Source of the DNA: CAZDXJ01 sp964509475
GTDB lineage: Bacteria; Pseudomonadota; Gammaproteobacteria; Methylococcales; Methylomonadaceae
Direction: 5' to 3'
DNA length: 64,000 nucleotides
Assembly: GCA_964509475.1 (NCBI GenBank)
Contig: CAZDXJ010000001.1
Coordinates: 1-64,000 of the forward strand
Shown: piece after piece, positions 51,503 through 60,503 of the stretch
How positions within the stretch are numbered: the stretch's first letter is position 1
How the letters are laid out: each line of letters begins with the position of its first letter
Made by a program: the position numbers and the translations under genes
The notes under the pieces: generated by a model
Told to the model about the DNA's origin: nothing
Seen by the model: the letters and a program-made list of their open reading frames with translations, nothing else
Database searches by the model: none

Positions 51503-52647
51503 ATGAACATAAAACGATTAAAAAAATCCCTCCCGCTTTCCATTGCCACCATATTGTTGGGTTATTCAGGCGTGAGCATGGCCGTTGTTGACAAAATCAA
51601 GCTCTGCCACCGTTCGGGAGGTTCCGAAGTAACCATTGAAGTAGATGATGATGGCTATTATAACGGGCATATCAATCATCCGGCGGATACGCTGGGTGCT
51701 TGCGATGCCAGTGATTCAGGGGCAGCACCGGATTCGGGGAATTTGCCGCCGGACAGCAGTTCTCTGCCACCGATGGATTATGTGGTGCCTGGCTGTGCCA
51801 GTAATATAAAGACCGATTTATGCGATCAGGTTTATGAAACGGTGGATTCGTCTTATTTTGACGATTCTTCGGATTTTAAACATTTTGATTCTTCCGATGT
51901 TGCCGATTCTTCGTCCGAGCTTTATACGGTCTGTTCCACATGGGATTTTTCCAGCCGCAAGATGTTGATCTGCCATAATGGGCAGACGCTCAATATTGCC
52001 AACCAGGGCGCTTGTAACGGGCATTTTCCAAATCATGTCGATGATTATGTCGGGCCGTGTTTGAGCGACAGCGGTAATGTCGAGCAAAATCAGGAAAATC
52101 AAAGTTGCAAGAATTCCGACGCCAATACTGCTTTTTTTGTATCGCATGAGCAATATGCCTCTGACAGCGGTGTGGCTCAAACTGTTGATGATTGCGGCGG
52201 TTTTCCGATTCCTCCAGACCCAGGCAGTTCCTCCGGCGCTTCCAGCGGCGGCAGCTCGTCAGGCGGCAGTTCCTCCGGCGCTTCCAGCGGCGGCAGCTCG
52301 TCAGGCGGCAGTTCCTCCGGCGCTTCCAGCGGCGGTAGCTCGTCAGGTGGCAGTTCCTCCGGTACTTCCAGCGGCGGTAGCTCGTCAGGTGGCAGTTCCT
52401 CCGGTACTTCCAGCGGCGGNNNNNNNNNNNNNNNNNNNNNNNNNNNNNNNNNNNNNNNNNNNNNNNNNNNNNNNNNNNNNNNNNNNNNNNNNNNNNNNNN
52501 NNNNNNNNNNNNNNNNNNNCTTCCAGCGGCGGCAGCTCGTCAGGTGGCAGTTCCTCCGGTACTTCCAGCGGCGGTAGCTCGTCAGGCGGTTTAGCGCCGG
52601 CAACCGGACATCCCGGACGGTTTAATTGGCGGGAAATATTCCATTAA
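51503..52647 (+). CDS. secreted protein: two CH-x-G...C modules and Ser/Gly repeat tail (contains assembly gap)
   Basis: Starts at the ATG 51503 behind CAGGGGG. The signal peptide ends near GVSMA. Two related modules follow: KLCHRSGGSEVTIE...NGHINHPADTLGAC and ICHNGQTLNI...NGHFPNHVDDYVGPC, both C-H-x-x-G ... N-G-H-x(2,3)-H-x-x-D-x-x-G-x-C. Between them lies an Asp/Ser-rich linker. From about residue 242 a 14-residue unit (GSSSGASSGGSSSG or its Thr variant) repeats, encoded by a 42-nt tandem repeat, until 100 N at 52420-52519. After the gap the frame continues as SSGGSSSGG..., ending GGLAPATGHPGRFNWREIFH and TAA at 52645-52647. Frame agreement requires the missing length to be 29 plus a multiple of 42. 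No family name is offered. It occupies the usual pilY1 position. Confidence 0.75.
52215..52598 (+). repeat. 42-nt tandem repeat encoding Ser/Gly/Ala(Thr) units, interrupted by gap
   Basis: Unit approximately GGCAGTTCCTCCGGCGCTTC plus CAGCGGCGGCAGCTCGTCAGG with small synonymous and Ala/Thr changes. About four and a half units precede the gap and about one and a half follow. Copies near the gap carry ACT (Thr) and GGT variants, those further left GCT (Ala), suggesting recent local homogenisation. Confidence 0.9.
52420..52519. other. assembly gap of exactly 100 N
   Basis: A placeholder gap inside the 42-nt tandem repeat. The true length is unknown; repeat phase predicts 29 + 42n nt missing. The apparent frame change across the gap is an artefact of the fixed 100-base spacer. 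Confidence 0.97.
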
Positions 52648-52659
52648 CCGTATTTTTAG

Positions 52660-52685
52660 CATCCGTTTCCATCAGGAAACGGATG
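52660..52685. terminator. hairpin between Ser/Gly protein and radical SAM gene
   Basis: CATCCGTTTCC and GGAAACGGATG form an 11-bp perfect stem with loop ATCA. No T tract follows on the plus strand, so it may act as a processing site or a partial terminator. Confidence 0.55.
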
Positions 52686-52719
52686 TGCCAGGTCGGGTCT
52701 CCGCTTTTTGGAGCAAGAG

Positions 52720-53874
52720 ATGAAATTAAGGGATTATCTGTTCCTCGTTGCTCCAAAAATTCCGGCTTATCGCTTTTCCCGATATACGGGGCGGCAGGTC
52801 GCCGCCCCGCTTACCTTGACGTTTTCCGTTACCGCAGCCTGCCAGAGCCGGTGCAAGACCTGTAACATCGGCAACGTTTATCTTGCCGATCCGGCTATTG
52901 CAAAAAACAATCTGTGCATTGATGAAATTGAAGCGGTTTTCAAGTCTTTGGGATCGGTTTATTTCTTTAATGTTTCGGGCGGCGAGCCGTTTATGCGCCC
53001 GGATCTGGCTGAAATTATTCGTATGGCTTGCATACATTTACAGCCGAAATTGATTCATATTCCAACCAATGCGATAGCGCCACAATTCATTGAAAAAACG
53101 ACGCTGAAAATTCTGGCTTATATGGATGAGTTGTTACCGGATTCGGTGCCTTTATCCATTAAACCTTCCATTGACGGTATTGGTGAAGATCATGACGAAG
53201 TGCGTGGAAAAAAAGGCAATTTCAAGCTGTTGCAGAAAACGATTGCTTTGTTACGGGCTATCCGCCGTGAACATCCGCGCCTGCATGTTGATTTGGGGAC
53301 GGTGATTTCCAATTATAATCTCGACAAACTGGATCAGATCGAGGACTGGGTGCATCAGCAGGGCATCGAGTCCTACCGGCATGAGATTGCCGAACAACGC
53401 GCCGAGTTTCATAATATCGGCGATCCGATCACACCCACAGCCGAAGTTTATGAATCCTTGATTCAGCGCTTCAAAAAAGAAATTATCCGTAATATCAAAA
53501 CCAAGGCTTTTTTGACCCGCACTACCGAAGCGGTACGTCTGGTTTATTATGATGTTGCTGTTGATATTTTACGACAACAGCGCCAAGTGACGCCTTGTTA
53601 TGCCGGGTTTTCCAATATCCATTTGAATTATGACGGAGAATTGTGGCCGTGTTGCGTTTTGGGTGGCGAGCAAGGCTTGGGTAATGTACGCGATTGGGAT
53701 TATGATATCCAGGCTTTGTTACGTGGTGATTTGGCTAAGGAGTCCCGCCGTTATATTGCCGACGGCCGTTGCGCCTGTCCGTTGGCCAATCAATGGTTGA
53801 ACAATATATTGTTGACCCCGAAACACATGCTGAAGGTTCTTTATACCTTATTGTTTACATTCAATATTCGGTAA
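52720..53874 (+). CDS. radical SAM / SPASM domain protein
   Basis: 384 aa. The radical SAM cluster is in AACQSRCKTCNIG (CxxxCxxC), followed by FFNVSGGEPFMRPDL (GGE motif) and VPLSIKPSIDGIGEDHDEVRG. The C-terminal part has VTPCYAGFSNIHLNYDGELWPCC and DGRCACPLANQW, fitting an auxiliary-cluster SPASM domain. The substrate is not evident. Relatives occur in RiPP maturation, in quinohaemoprotein maturation and beside glycan clusters. Here it lies 72 nt behind the Ser/Gly-repeat protein and ahead of glycosyltransferases. The ATG at 52720 has GGAGCAAGAG upstream. Confidence 0.85.
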   Translation: MKLRDYLFLVAPKIPAYRFSRYTGRQVAAPLTLTFSVTAACQSRCKTCNIGNVYLADPAIAKNNLCIDEIEAVFKSLGSVYFFNVSGGEPFMRPDLAEIIRMACIHLQPKLIHIPTNAIAPQFIEKTTLKILAYMDELLPDSVPLSIKPSIDGIGEDHDEVRGKKGNFKLLQKTIALLRAIRREHPRLHVDLGTVISNYNLDKLDQIEDWVHQQGIESYRHEIAEQRAEFHNIGDPITPTAEVYESLIQRFKKEIIRNIKTKAFLTRTTEAVRLVYYDVAVDILRQQRQVTPCYAGFSNIHLNYDGELWPCCVLGGEQGLGNVRDWDYDIQALLRGDLAKESRRYIADGRCACPLANQWLNNILLTPKHMLKVLYTLLFTFNIR

Positions 53875-53981
53875 AGTAACGAAAGGATTTTTTCAAACAT
53901 AAAAGAGGCAGGACTTATTTCGCCCGACAAAAAACATGCTATTGACAATTGGATTTTTCATAATGCGGCATCGGCTCAGCA

Positions 53982-55709
53982 ATGATTGAACAAACGTTAT
54001 CAAAGCACGGGTTTTGTGCTTCCCGAATCACCGGTTTTCTTGTTTGCGTTGGCCTGTTCTTCATTACCTTTGCCCTGTTTTTTAAAGGAATAGGAAATTA
54101 CCCTTTTTGGGACCCCTGGGAGCCGAAATATGCCAAGGCCATTTCGGAAATGTTGACCAGGCATGATTTCATCACGCCTTATCTGAACGATGAAATCCGC
54201 TGGACCAAGCCGATTTTGATTTACTGGCTGATGTTATTGTCCAGTTTTATTTCCGGTATTACTGAATATTCGATACGTTTGCCGTCTGCGCTTTCCGCAA
54301 CTTTTGGCGTTTTTGTCGTTTATTATTTGTTGCTCCGGCTTAGAAACAAGGCCACGGCCAGGGTGGGTGCCTGTGCTTTGGCAACTCTGCCGCAATATTT
54401 TTATCTGGCGCGTCAGGCCATGCCGGATATGCTGATGACCGCCTTGTTGACGGCGGCGATGGCGGCCTTTGCCATTGCCCGTTTCAAGACGGGACAAGAA
54501 CGCTATTTCTATGTTTTTTATGCTTTTTTGGCGTTGGCGTTTTTGGCCAAAGGGCCTGTGGTTGGTGCGATTACGCTGTTGGCATTGTGTTTGTTTGGAT
54601 TGGTTGATCTGGATTGGTCTCAGTTTAAACACATCCACAAAGCCTTGCCTGAAATAATGCGGCTATGGCGTTATTATCGGTTGTCTGCGGGTGTGTGTGT
54701 GTTTGCTGTCATTGCCGCGCCCTGGTATATCGCGATGCTGGCGAAACATGGCCAGGCCTTTATTGATAATTTTTTGATGTACGAAAACATTACCCGCTTC
54801 AAGGAACCCATTCGATCGCATCAGGGTTTGATTACTTATTATGTGCAAAACCTGTTTCATGGTATGTACCCGTGGAGTAGTTTTTTGCCGGCGGCGTTTT
54901 TGTTTTTATTTTATGGGCAAACCGGGCTTACCGAGGAAGTTAAACAACGTTGGTACTTTGTGAGCTGGTTTTTGGCGGTTTTCATCCTGTTCAGTTTTGC
55001 AGGCACCAAACAGCAGCATTATATCTTGCCGATTACACCATTCGTAGCGATTTTGACTGCGTTGGTATTTGAAGAATATTTGAACGCAAAACCCGCTTTC
55101 TGGATGCAACCGGCTTTGCTGTTGTCGGCCTTGATGGTGTGGTTGACGATCAGGGATTTTTTGATTTCCGGGGATGGTTATTTGTTTGATGTATTTACCC
55201 TGCGTTTGTCGATTGATACGGGTAATGATATTGACAGTTTTTTACAATGGTTTTTGTATGCCTGGCTGGCATGGGTCATGTTGGCCTTGCTGTGGCGGCG
55301 GGCGCGGTTCGTGCTGACAGGCGTTGCGATTGTTTTGGCGTTTTTGAACGGGCTTTATTTTACCCAGGTGGTTATGCCGACGCATAGTGAAAAAAGAACG
55401 CTGAAGTTTTATATTGACAGGTATCGGCAACAAGCGGATACAACGGTTTCCGATCTGGTGTTTTACAGTGCCAGGGAACAGGCTTCAATGTATTATTATT
55501 ACGATTACAAGCGTTACCAACACATCCGGCCGGGGCAGAGAAAAAAAATATTGCGTCAAATCAAGCGTAATCCTGAAACCTGGTTCATTGCTGAAAAACG
55601 TTTCTGGCGGCGTTTGTCCGGTTTTTTATATCGTTACACCGGAAAGCGTTGGCGGCGCGTCGCTTATTCCCATGCCATGTATGTTTTATTAAAACCGGAG
55701 AGTAGATGA
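53982..55709 (+). CDS. ArnT/PMT-family membrane glycosyltransferase
   Basis: 575 aa with about 11-12 hydrophobic segments (GT39/GT83 superfamily). The first periplasmic loop has YPFWDPWEPKYAKAISEML with the acidic residues typical of these lipid-linked-sugar transferases, then LNDEIRWTKPILIYWLML and SIRLPSALSATFGVFVVYY. The family moves sugars from polyprenyl phosphate to lipid A, proteins or glycans on the periplasmic side. The acceptor is unknown. It is 107 nt after the radical SAM gene, on the same strand. Confidence 0.86.
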   Translation: MIEQTLSKHGFCASRITGFLVCVGLFFITFALFFKGIGNYPFWDPWEPKYAKAISEMLTRHDFITPYLNDEIRWTKPILIYWLMLLSSFISGITEYSIRLPSALSATFGVFVVYYLLLRLRNKATARVGACALATLPQYFYLARQAMPDMLMTALLTAAMAAFAIARFKTGQERYFYVFYAFLALAFLAKGPVVGAITLLALCLFGLVDLDWSQFKHIHKALPEIMRLWRYYRLSAGVCVFAVIAAPWYIAMLAKHGQAFIDNFLMYENITRFKEPIRSHQGLITYYVQNLFHGMYPWSSFLPAAFLFLFYGQTGLTEEVKQRWYFVSWFLAVFILFSFAGTKQQHYILPITPFVAILTALVFEEYLNAKPAFWMQPALLLSALMVWLTIRDFLISGDGYLFDVFTLRLSIDTGNDIDSFLQWFLYAWLAWVMLALLWRRARFVLTGVAIVLAFLNGLYFTQVVMPTHSEKRTLKFYIDRYRQQADTTVSDLVFYSAREQASMYYYYDYKRYQHIRPGQRKKILRQIKRNPETWFIAEKRFWRRLSGFLYRYTGKRWRRVAYSHAMYVLLKPESR

Positions 55710-55790
55710 GGAGTACATACTGGAGCACTCTGATACATTCTCTGTCTCTCATCAACCGTTTTGCTTGGTTTTTTGTCATTTACAAGACCT

Positions 55791-56690
55791 ATGAAACCGG
55801 ATATTTCAATCATTATTCCCTGTTATCAATCCGAACATACCATTGTTGCAACCCTGGATTCCGTATTTGCGCAAAAGACAAAAACATCTTTTGAAGTGAT
55901 TGTCGTAAACAGTTCCCCGGATGGAACCCGGGATTTGGTTAGTAAATATTATCCTGATGTTTTGTTGTTGCAGCAAGCAGTGCGGACGCGGGCGGCGGTG
56001 GCCCGTAACATTGGAGCGGGCCGGGCACGAGCCGCAGTGTTGGCTTTTCTGGATTCGGATTGCGTTGTGGACAGCGATTGGCTGCAAACAGCATTCGAAC
56101 GTTTTTCAGAACGTTTTTGTGGCTTGGGCGGGCCTATTGAAAACGCCAATCCGGATTCAGCGGTGAGCTGGGCGGGTTATGTGTTGGAGTTCAGTGATTT
56201 TTTTGCATCTCCAGAAGCCAGACCGGTTGCGCATATTCCTTCCGGCAACCTGTTTGTCAAAAAAACCGTTTTTGATTCGGTGGGTGGCTTTCCTGAACAA
56301 TTTGACTTTGCTCAGGAGGACCGTTATTTCAGCTGGCTGGTTACAAAACAAACCGGTCAGATGTTTTTGTTCGATCCCGATATTCGGGTTCGCCATCACC
56401 AACGCCTGCATTGGTTGGAGTTTTTGAATCATCAGCGGGCGATTGGAGAAGGCGGTGCCGAAATTTTGCGCAGAACCGATTTGACAGGGCATCAATTGAT
56501 TCGGAACAAATTATTGATGCTGCTGATTTTGCCTTTGCTCCCAGGTAAAAAGTTTTTCTTTTGCTGTGTCCGCTTGTTAAGGTTTAAACCCCAGCTCGTT
56601 GTCCAATATCCGGCCTTGCTGCCCTTGATGTTTGCCGGTATGTTGTATTGGGGGATGGGGTTTGCGCAATCGGTTGTTTTATCGGAATAA
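55791..56690 (+). CDS. family 2 glycosyltransferase
   Basis: 300 aa from the ATG at 55791. Motifs: DISIIIPCYQSEHTIVATLD, ARNIGAGRARAAVLAFLDSDC (D-x-D type nucleotide-sugar site) and FPEQFDFAQEDRYFSWLVT (ED catalytic region). Hydrophobic segments near the end (LLMLLILPLLPGKKFFFC, LLPLMFAGMLYWGMGF) would tether it to the membrane. It converges with, and overlaps by 12 nt, the FemAB-like gene. Confidence 0.87.
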   Translation: MKPDISIIIPCYQSEHTIVATLDSVFAQKTKTSFEVIVVNSSPDGTRDLVSKYYPDVLLLQQAVRTRAAVARNIGAGRARAAVLAFLDSDCVVDSDWLQTAFERFSERFCGLGGPIENANPDSAVSWAGYVLEFSDFFASPEARPVAHIPSGNLFVKKTVFDSVGGFPEQFDFAQEDRYFSWLVTKQTGQMFLFDPDIRVRHHQRLHWLEFLNHQRAIGEGGAEILRRTDLTGHQLIRNKLLMLLILPLLPGKKFFFCCVRLLRFKPQLVVQYPALLPLMFAGMLYWGMGFAQSVVLSE

Positions 56691-57836
56691 TAAATCCAGC
56701 TTATCCATAAGATGGGCTGGAAGTAGGTTGCGTATTCGGGTTTTAAGTGGAGCCGGAAGGCATTTTTTTAGCTGGTTACGGATTTTTCCGAATATTGTGC
56801 ATAGATAGTAATACATATTGACCTTAAAAACCGGTTTTTGGATGATTAAGGATTCGTTCATACGCTGTTTTTGTGTCCATTGATATTTGTAACGGGCACT
56901 GCCCCGCAACATATCAAACTCTTCAATGCCTTCGGCAATGGCTGTCTGGAGAATTTTTGCAAGCAAGACAACCGATGGGCTGTAATGGGCAAAGTCTGGA
57001 TTGAATCCGCTTAAATAAAAAAGATATTGTCTTTTGTGCTGAAACAGGTAATAGCTGGCAGCCGGTTGACCGTTCAGTTCAAGATAAAACAATTTTAACT
57101 GGTTACGATCAAGTAGTGGCTGAAGCATCGCCTGATGAAAGACGCGAAAATTTTTTCGGGCAAAGGCACCAGGACGTTGTCTGCTTTTCCAGACTTGTTG
57201 ATGTTGCTGGATCATTTGCTGAAAACGGTTTTGCAAATTCTCTTGTTGGGCAATACCGACATGAACGCTGAAGTCTTTTTCAGCCTTGCGTATCTTTCGG
57301 CGGATATAATACCGGCTTTTTGCTGATAGCGTATTCAGATAGGTATCCCAGGATACGGGTAAATCAATAAAGGGACAGGGTTTTTTGATACGCTTGACGA
57401 TCCGGTATGATCCGGACAGGCTTTTCAGGGAATTGTAATTGGGTGATGCCGTTGACATGGCATCCAGTTCCAGAGCACCGATGCGACTTTGGGCAAGGTA
57501 GCCGTTGAAAAAAAAATCCAGAGCCTTGTTTTCCAAACCGGATTTGATGATAAAATCCAGATAGTCCGAGTCCGGGCTGCCAATAAAACGAAGGATTGAA
57601 AATCCGGGTTTGGATTCAATCAGAAGGGGAAAAATGGCAATGCATTCACCATTTTCGGCTTTTTGCAGTAAAACAATGTGCAGATGACCACCAAAATGTT
57701 TCCACCAGTTGAATTGCCAATGCCATTGCAGAAAAAAGGTTTTAGTACAACAGCTTTTTTCTAACAATTTATCCCAGATCGTTTGCAAACGGGCAAATTT
57801 CGTTTCATCCTCAATAATTTGATAGTTTAGGTTCAT
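56679..57836 (-). CDS. GNAT/FemAB-like acyltransferase (CelD/BcsL type)
   Basis: 385 aa. Two GNAT-type folds in tandem, as in FemAB-like proteins: FLQWHWQFNWWKHFGG at the start of the first, KSRYYIRRKIRKAEKDF in the middle, and LFYLELNGQPAASYYLFQH with YLSGFNPDFAHYSPSVVLLA in the second. These proteins are often found in polysaccharide clusters and may acylate or aminoacylate sugars. Specificity is unknown. It lies 2 nt downstream of the flippase gene. Confidence 0.8.
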   Translation of the reverse strand: MNLNYQIIEDETKFARLQTIWDKLLEKSCCTKTFFLQWHWQFNWWKHFGGHLHIVLLQKAENGECIAIFPLLIESKPGFSILRFIGSPDSDYLDFIIKSGLENKALDFFFNGYLAQSRIGALELDAMSTASPNYNSLKSLSGSYRIVKRIKKPCPFIDLPVSWDTYLNTLSAKSRYYIRRKIRKAEKDFSVHVGIAQQENLQNRFQQMIQQHQQVWKSRQRPGAFARKNFRVFHQAMLQPLLDRNQLKLFYLELNGQPAASYYLFQHKRQYLFYLSGFNPDFAHYSPSVVLLAKILQTAIAEGIEEFDMLRGSARYKYQWTQKQRMNESLIIQKPVFKVNMYYYLCTIFGKIRNQLKKCLPAPLKTRIRNLLPAHLMDKLDLLFR

Positions 57837-57838
57837 TG

Positions 57839-59341
57839 TTATATCAGCTTGTATTTTTTTAGCCGTTTGTATAATGTTGGCTTGTAATTTTTTAGAATTT
57901 GCTGTTCTGTATGGTTGAATGGGTGTAGCCAGGCCGTAAACAAGGTTATTAAAAAACCATATATTAGCGCATTGAGCAATAAAAAAACGGGTGCATGATG
58001 CAGCGGCAGGAGTTGAGTGATTGCGGCAGCCAACAGGGTTGAAGCCAAAAAACCGATGACAAAGACTGTGGGAAAACGGCTTTTGAGCAGCCGTAAGGCA
58101 AATCCCAATTCGATCAGGCCGACCAGCAGGCGTGCGCCACCTGTTCCCAGGAAGGCACCTAAAGCACCGTATTCTGGAATTAAAATGATATTGAACAACA
58201 GGTTGAGCAAACCGTGCAGACTGTGCAGAAGCAGGTAAACTTTTTCCTTGCCCAACGGAAACAGAATCGTCGGTGCGGTTTCATTACCAAGCATCATGGC
58301 CAGTGCGGTTAACAGGGCAAAGACCCGAATCAAACGGGCCGCTTGTAAATAGGTTTCACCATATATCAAAAGGATAATGGTTTCGGCATGAATCGCCAGG
58401 AAAAACAAGGGCGGCACAGTAAGATAGATGGAGAGCTTGGTTAGTAAATGCCAGCTATGACGTAGGCCATCCGTTCCCGAACGGTGCCAGGATTCGGATA
58501 AAATAGGCAGTTTAAGGCTGTCAATGGCGTTGATCAGAGCCAAAGCACCGGTCATAACCAGTATATAGGCAATGTCGTAATAGGCGGCTTGTTCGCTATC
58601 TTTAAAATAATGGGTCAGCATCAGGATATCGAGCGCCTTGCTGATGAAAAAATGCAGAATCGTCGAAAGCCAGAGGGTCAGGCCAAACTGCATGATACGC
58701 TGCATTTTTATGGGTTTGGGGTTGGCTCTGAGAATCGCCGTACGTGCATAATTGGCGTAAGCGAGCAATTGTCCGGCATTGATTATCAGCATCAATGCAA
58801 TCAGCTTGCTTACCGATAAGCCTTGTGCGCGTAGATACAGAACGCCGAATAACTGGATAATCGAAATCGTCAGCTCAACGATGGCGTAATATTTCATGGC
58901 CAGACGCGCCCAGACAATATAAATCAGGCTGTTCATGAGCGCGTGGATGATAAACCAGCCTAACACCAGGATAAAATAATCCGGTTTTACCGCTTCTAAA
59001 AAATGCCGGTTATAATGACGGATTGTATAGAGTGCGATGGTAACGGTAACAATCAGGGCAATACGGTAAATGAGTATCTTGCGTACCAGAAAAGCGGTTC
59101 TGCCGGGTTGGTTTTGACTGTCGTATTTTGGGATGTAGGTTTTGAAAATGGCTTCATTACCCATTTCGGTAAACCGGCCCAGCATCGTGACATAACTGAA
59201 CAGGGCCGCATAAATACCGTATTGAACAGCGCCTAATGCCCGGGCGACCAATATGGAAATAGCAAAACAAATCAAGGTCCGGCCCAGGATACCGATTTGT
59301 CCCCAGGCGATACCCTGAATGGCTTTTTGGGCTAATGACAT
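57839..59341 (-). CDS. polysaccharide flippase (Wzx-like, MOP superfamily)
   Basis: 500 aa with about 12-14 hydrophobic segments. The N-terminus AIQGIAWGQIGILGRTLICF and ISILVARALGAVQYGIYAAL are typical for O-antigen and capsule flippases. Expected to move lipid-linked glycan repeat units across the inner membrane. Its start overlaps the end of the GT4 gene by 10 nt, so the three minus-strand genes 56.7-60.5 kb form one unit. Confidence 0.86.
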   Translation of the reverse strand: MSLAQKAIQGIAWGQIGILGRTLICFAISILVARALGAVQYGIYAALFSYVTMLGRFTEMGNEAIFKTYIPKYDSQNQPGRTAFLVRKILIYRIALIVTVTIALYTIRHYNRHFLEAVKPDYFILVLGWFIIHALMNSLIYIVWARLAMKYYAIVELTISIIQLFGVLYLRAQGLSVSKLIALMLIINAGQLLAYANYARTAILRANPKPIKMQRIMQFGLTLWLSTILHFFISKALDILMLTHYFKDSEQAAYYDIAYILVMTGALALINAIDSLKLPILSESWHRSGTDGLRHSWHLLTKLSIYLTVPPLFFLAIHAETIILLIYGETYLQAARLIRVFALLTALAMMLGNETAPTILFPLGKEKVYLLLHSLHGLLNLLFNIILIPEYGALGAFLGTGGARLLVGLIELGFALRLLKSRFPTVFVIGFLASTLLAAAITQLLPLHHAPVFLLLNALIYGFLITLFTAWLHPFNHTEQQILKNYKPTLYKRLKKYKLI

Positions 59342-60492
59342 GCCGCTTCCTGATAAATACGGCTCATCGCCTCGATAAAAACGGTGGTGTTAAAGTTTTG
59401 CCGGACTCTATATCGTGCCGCTGATGCCAGTTGCCTGGCTTTTTCAGGATGCTCCAGCAGTTCACAGATTGCCGTTTGCAGTGCCTGGCTGTCGTTGACT
59501 GGAACCAACAAGCCGGTTTTACCGGATTCAATCAGCTCGCTGGGGCCGTTTTGATCGGTGGCAATCACCGGGATGGCGCAGCCCATCGCTTCCAGCAGGG
59601 TAATGGAACAACCCTCGGAAAGCGACGGTTGCAGATAAATATCCAGATCATGATAAAGTCCGGCATTATGCGGCTGATCACCGCAGAATTGGACATGGCG
59701 GGTGAGTTTTTGGGTTTGCACATGGTGTTTCAATTCGGACTCCAGAATACCGCTTCCTTTTATCTTTAACAAGACATCCGGGTATTTTTTTATGACCTGG
59801 GACAAGGCTTGTAACAAGACGCAATGACCTTTTTGTGGCGTCAGGCGACCGACAATACCCAATGTCGGCCGGGTATTGGGCGTTTTTTTTGATGCCGGTT
59901 GAAACAGGCTTTCTTCATAGGGCGCATAAACCACCTCATAGCGGCTATCGGTCATGCTGGAAGTATAAACTGCGCGTACGGCTTTGGAAACGCAGATAAT
60001 TTTATCATTCCAGCGGTTGAACAGAATGTTGAAACAGGGATAAACAAAACGGGAAACCCAGTCACTTTGGGCATGGTAGTTATATCCCTTTTGGGAAGGG
60101 GTGAAGATGGCATCGCCCAGGTCATGATGGGTGGTCACGATGCCGGCCTGAGCTTGTAAACGGGCGGCGAGCCGGCCATGCCAATTGCCTTTGTCGGTGT
60201 GGGTATGGACAATATCCGCCTGAAATGTCTGAATGATTTTTTTGATCTGCAAGGTCGTGCTCCAATCAAAAATAAAACCTTTACGGTTTAATGCGAACAA
60301 TTCGATATCAGGATGCTGGAATTGGGCTAAAATTTGTTCAGGGCTGTCCTTGATGGAACACAGGCCGATGCGAAAACGGGAGGGGTTCAGGTAATGGCAG
60401 AGAATACGCAGGGTTTCTTCTATGCCGCCGTGCCCGCAAAGCGATCGGGTGACAAGCAAGAGGTTGATTTTTTTATTGGTTAAAACACCCAT
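59332..60492 (-). CDS. family 4 glycosyltransferase
   Basis: 386 aa, GT-B fold. N-lobe start NLLLVTRSLCGHGGIEETLRIL, DIVHTHTDKGNWHGRLAARL; C-lobe PTLGIVGRLTPQKGHCVLLQAL and LQPSLSEGCSITLLEAMGCAIPVI (EX7E donor-site motif), then SELIESGKTGLLVPVNDS. First gene of the minus-strand unit. It is divergent from the CDP-alcohol phosphotransferase gene, 11 nt apart. Confidence 0.9.
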   Translation of the reverse strand: MGVLTNKKINLLLVTRSLCGHGGIEETLRILCHYLNPSRFRIGLCSIKDSPEQILAQFQHPDIELFALNRKGFIFDWSTTLQIKKIIQTFQADIVHTHTDKGNWHGRLAARLQAQAGIVTTHHDLGDAIFTPSQKGYNYHAQSDWVSRFVYPCFNILFNRWNDKIICVSKAVRAVYTSSMTDSRYEVVYAPYEESLFQPASKKTPNTRPTLGIVGRLTPQKGHCVLLQALSQVIKKYPDVLLKIKGSGILESELKHHVQTQKLTRHVQFCGDQPHNAGLYHDLDIYLQPSLSEGCSITLLEAMGCAIPVIATDQNGPSELIESGKTGLLVPVNDSQALQTAICELLEHPEKARQLASAARYRVRQNFNTTVFIEAMSRIYQEAACH

Positions 60493-60503
60493 TTATAGAG
60501 ATT

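Noticed and set aside
52215..52598. Possible CRISPR array at the tandem repeat
   Set aside because: Units are contiguous with no unique spacers and encode a continuous Ser/Gly peptide.
52077..52603. Ala/Pro/Arg/Val-rich open frames in the other frames of the 42-nt repeat
   Set aside because: They are alternative-frame readings of the Ser/Gly repeat and cross the N gap; the Ser/Gly frame has the signal peptide and Cys modules.
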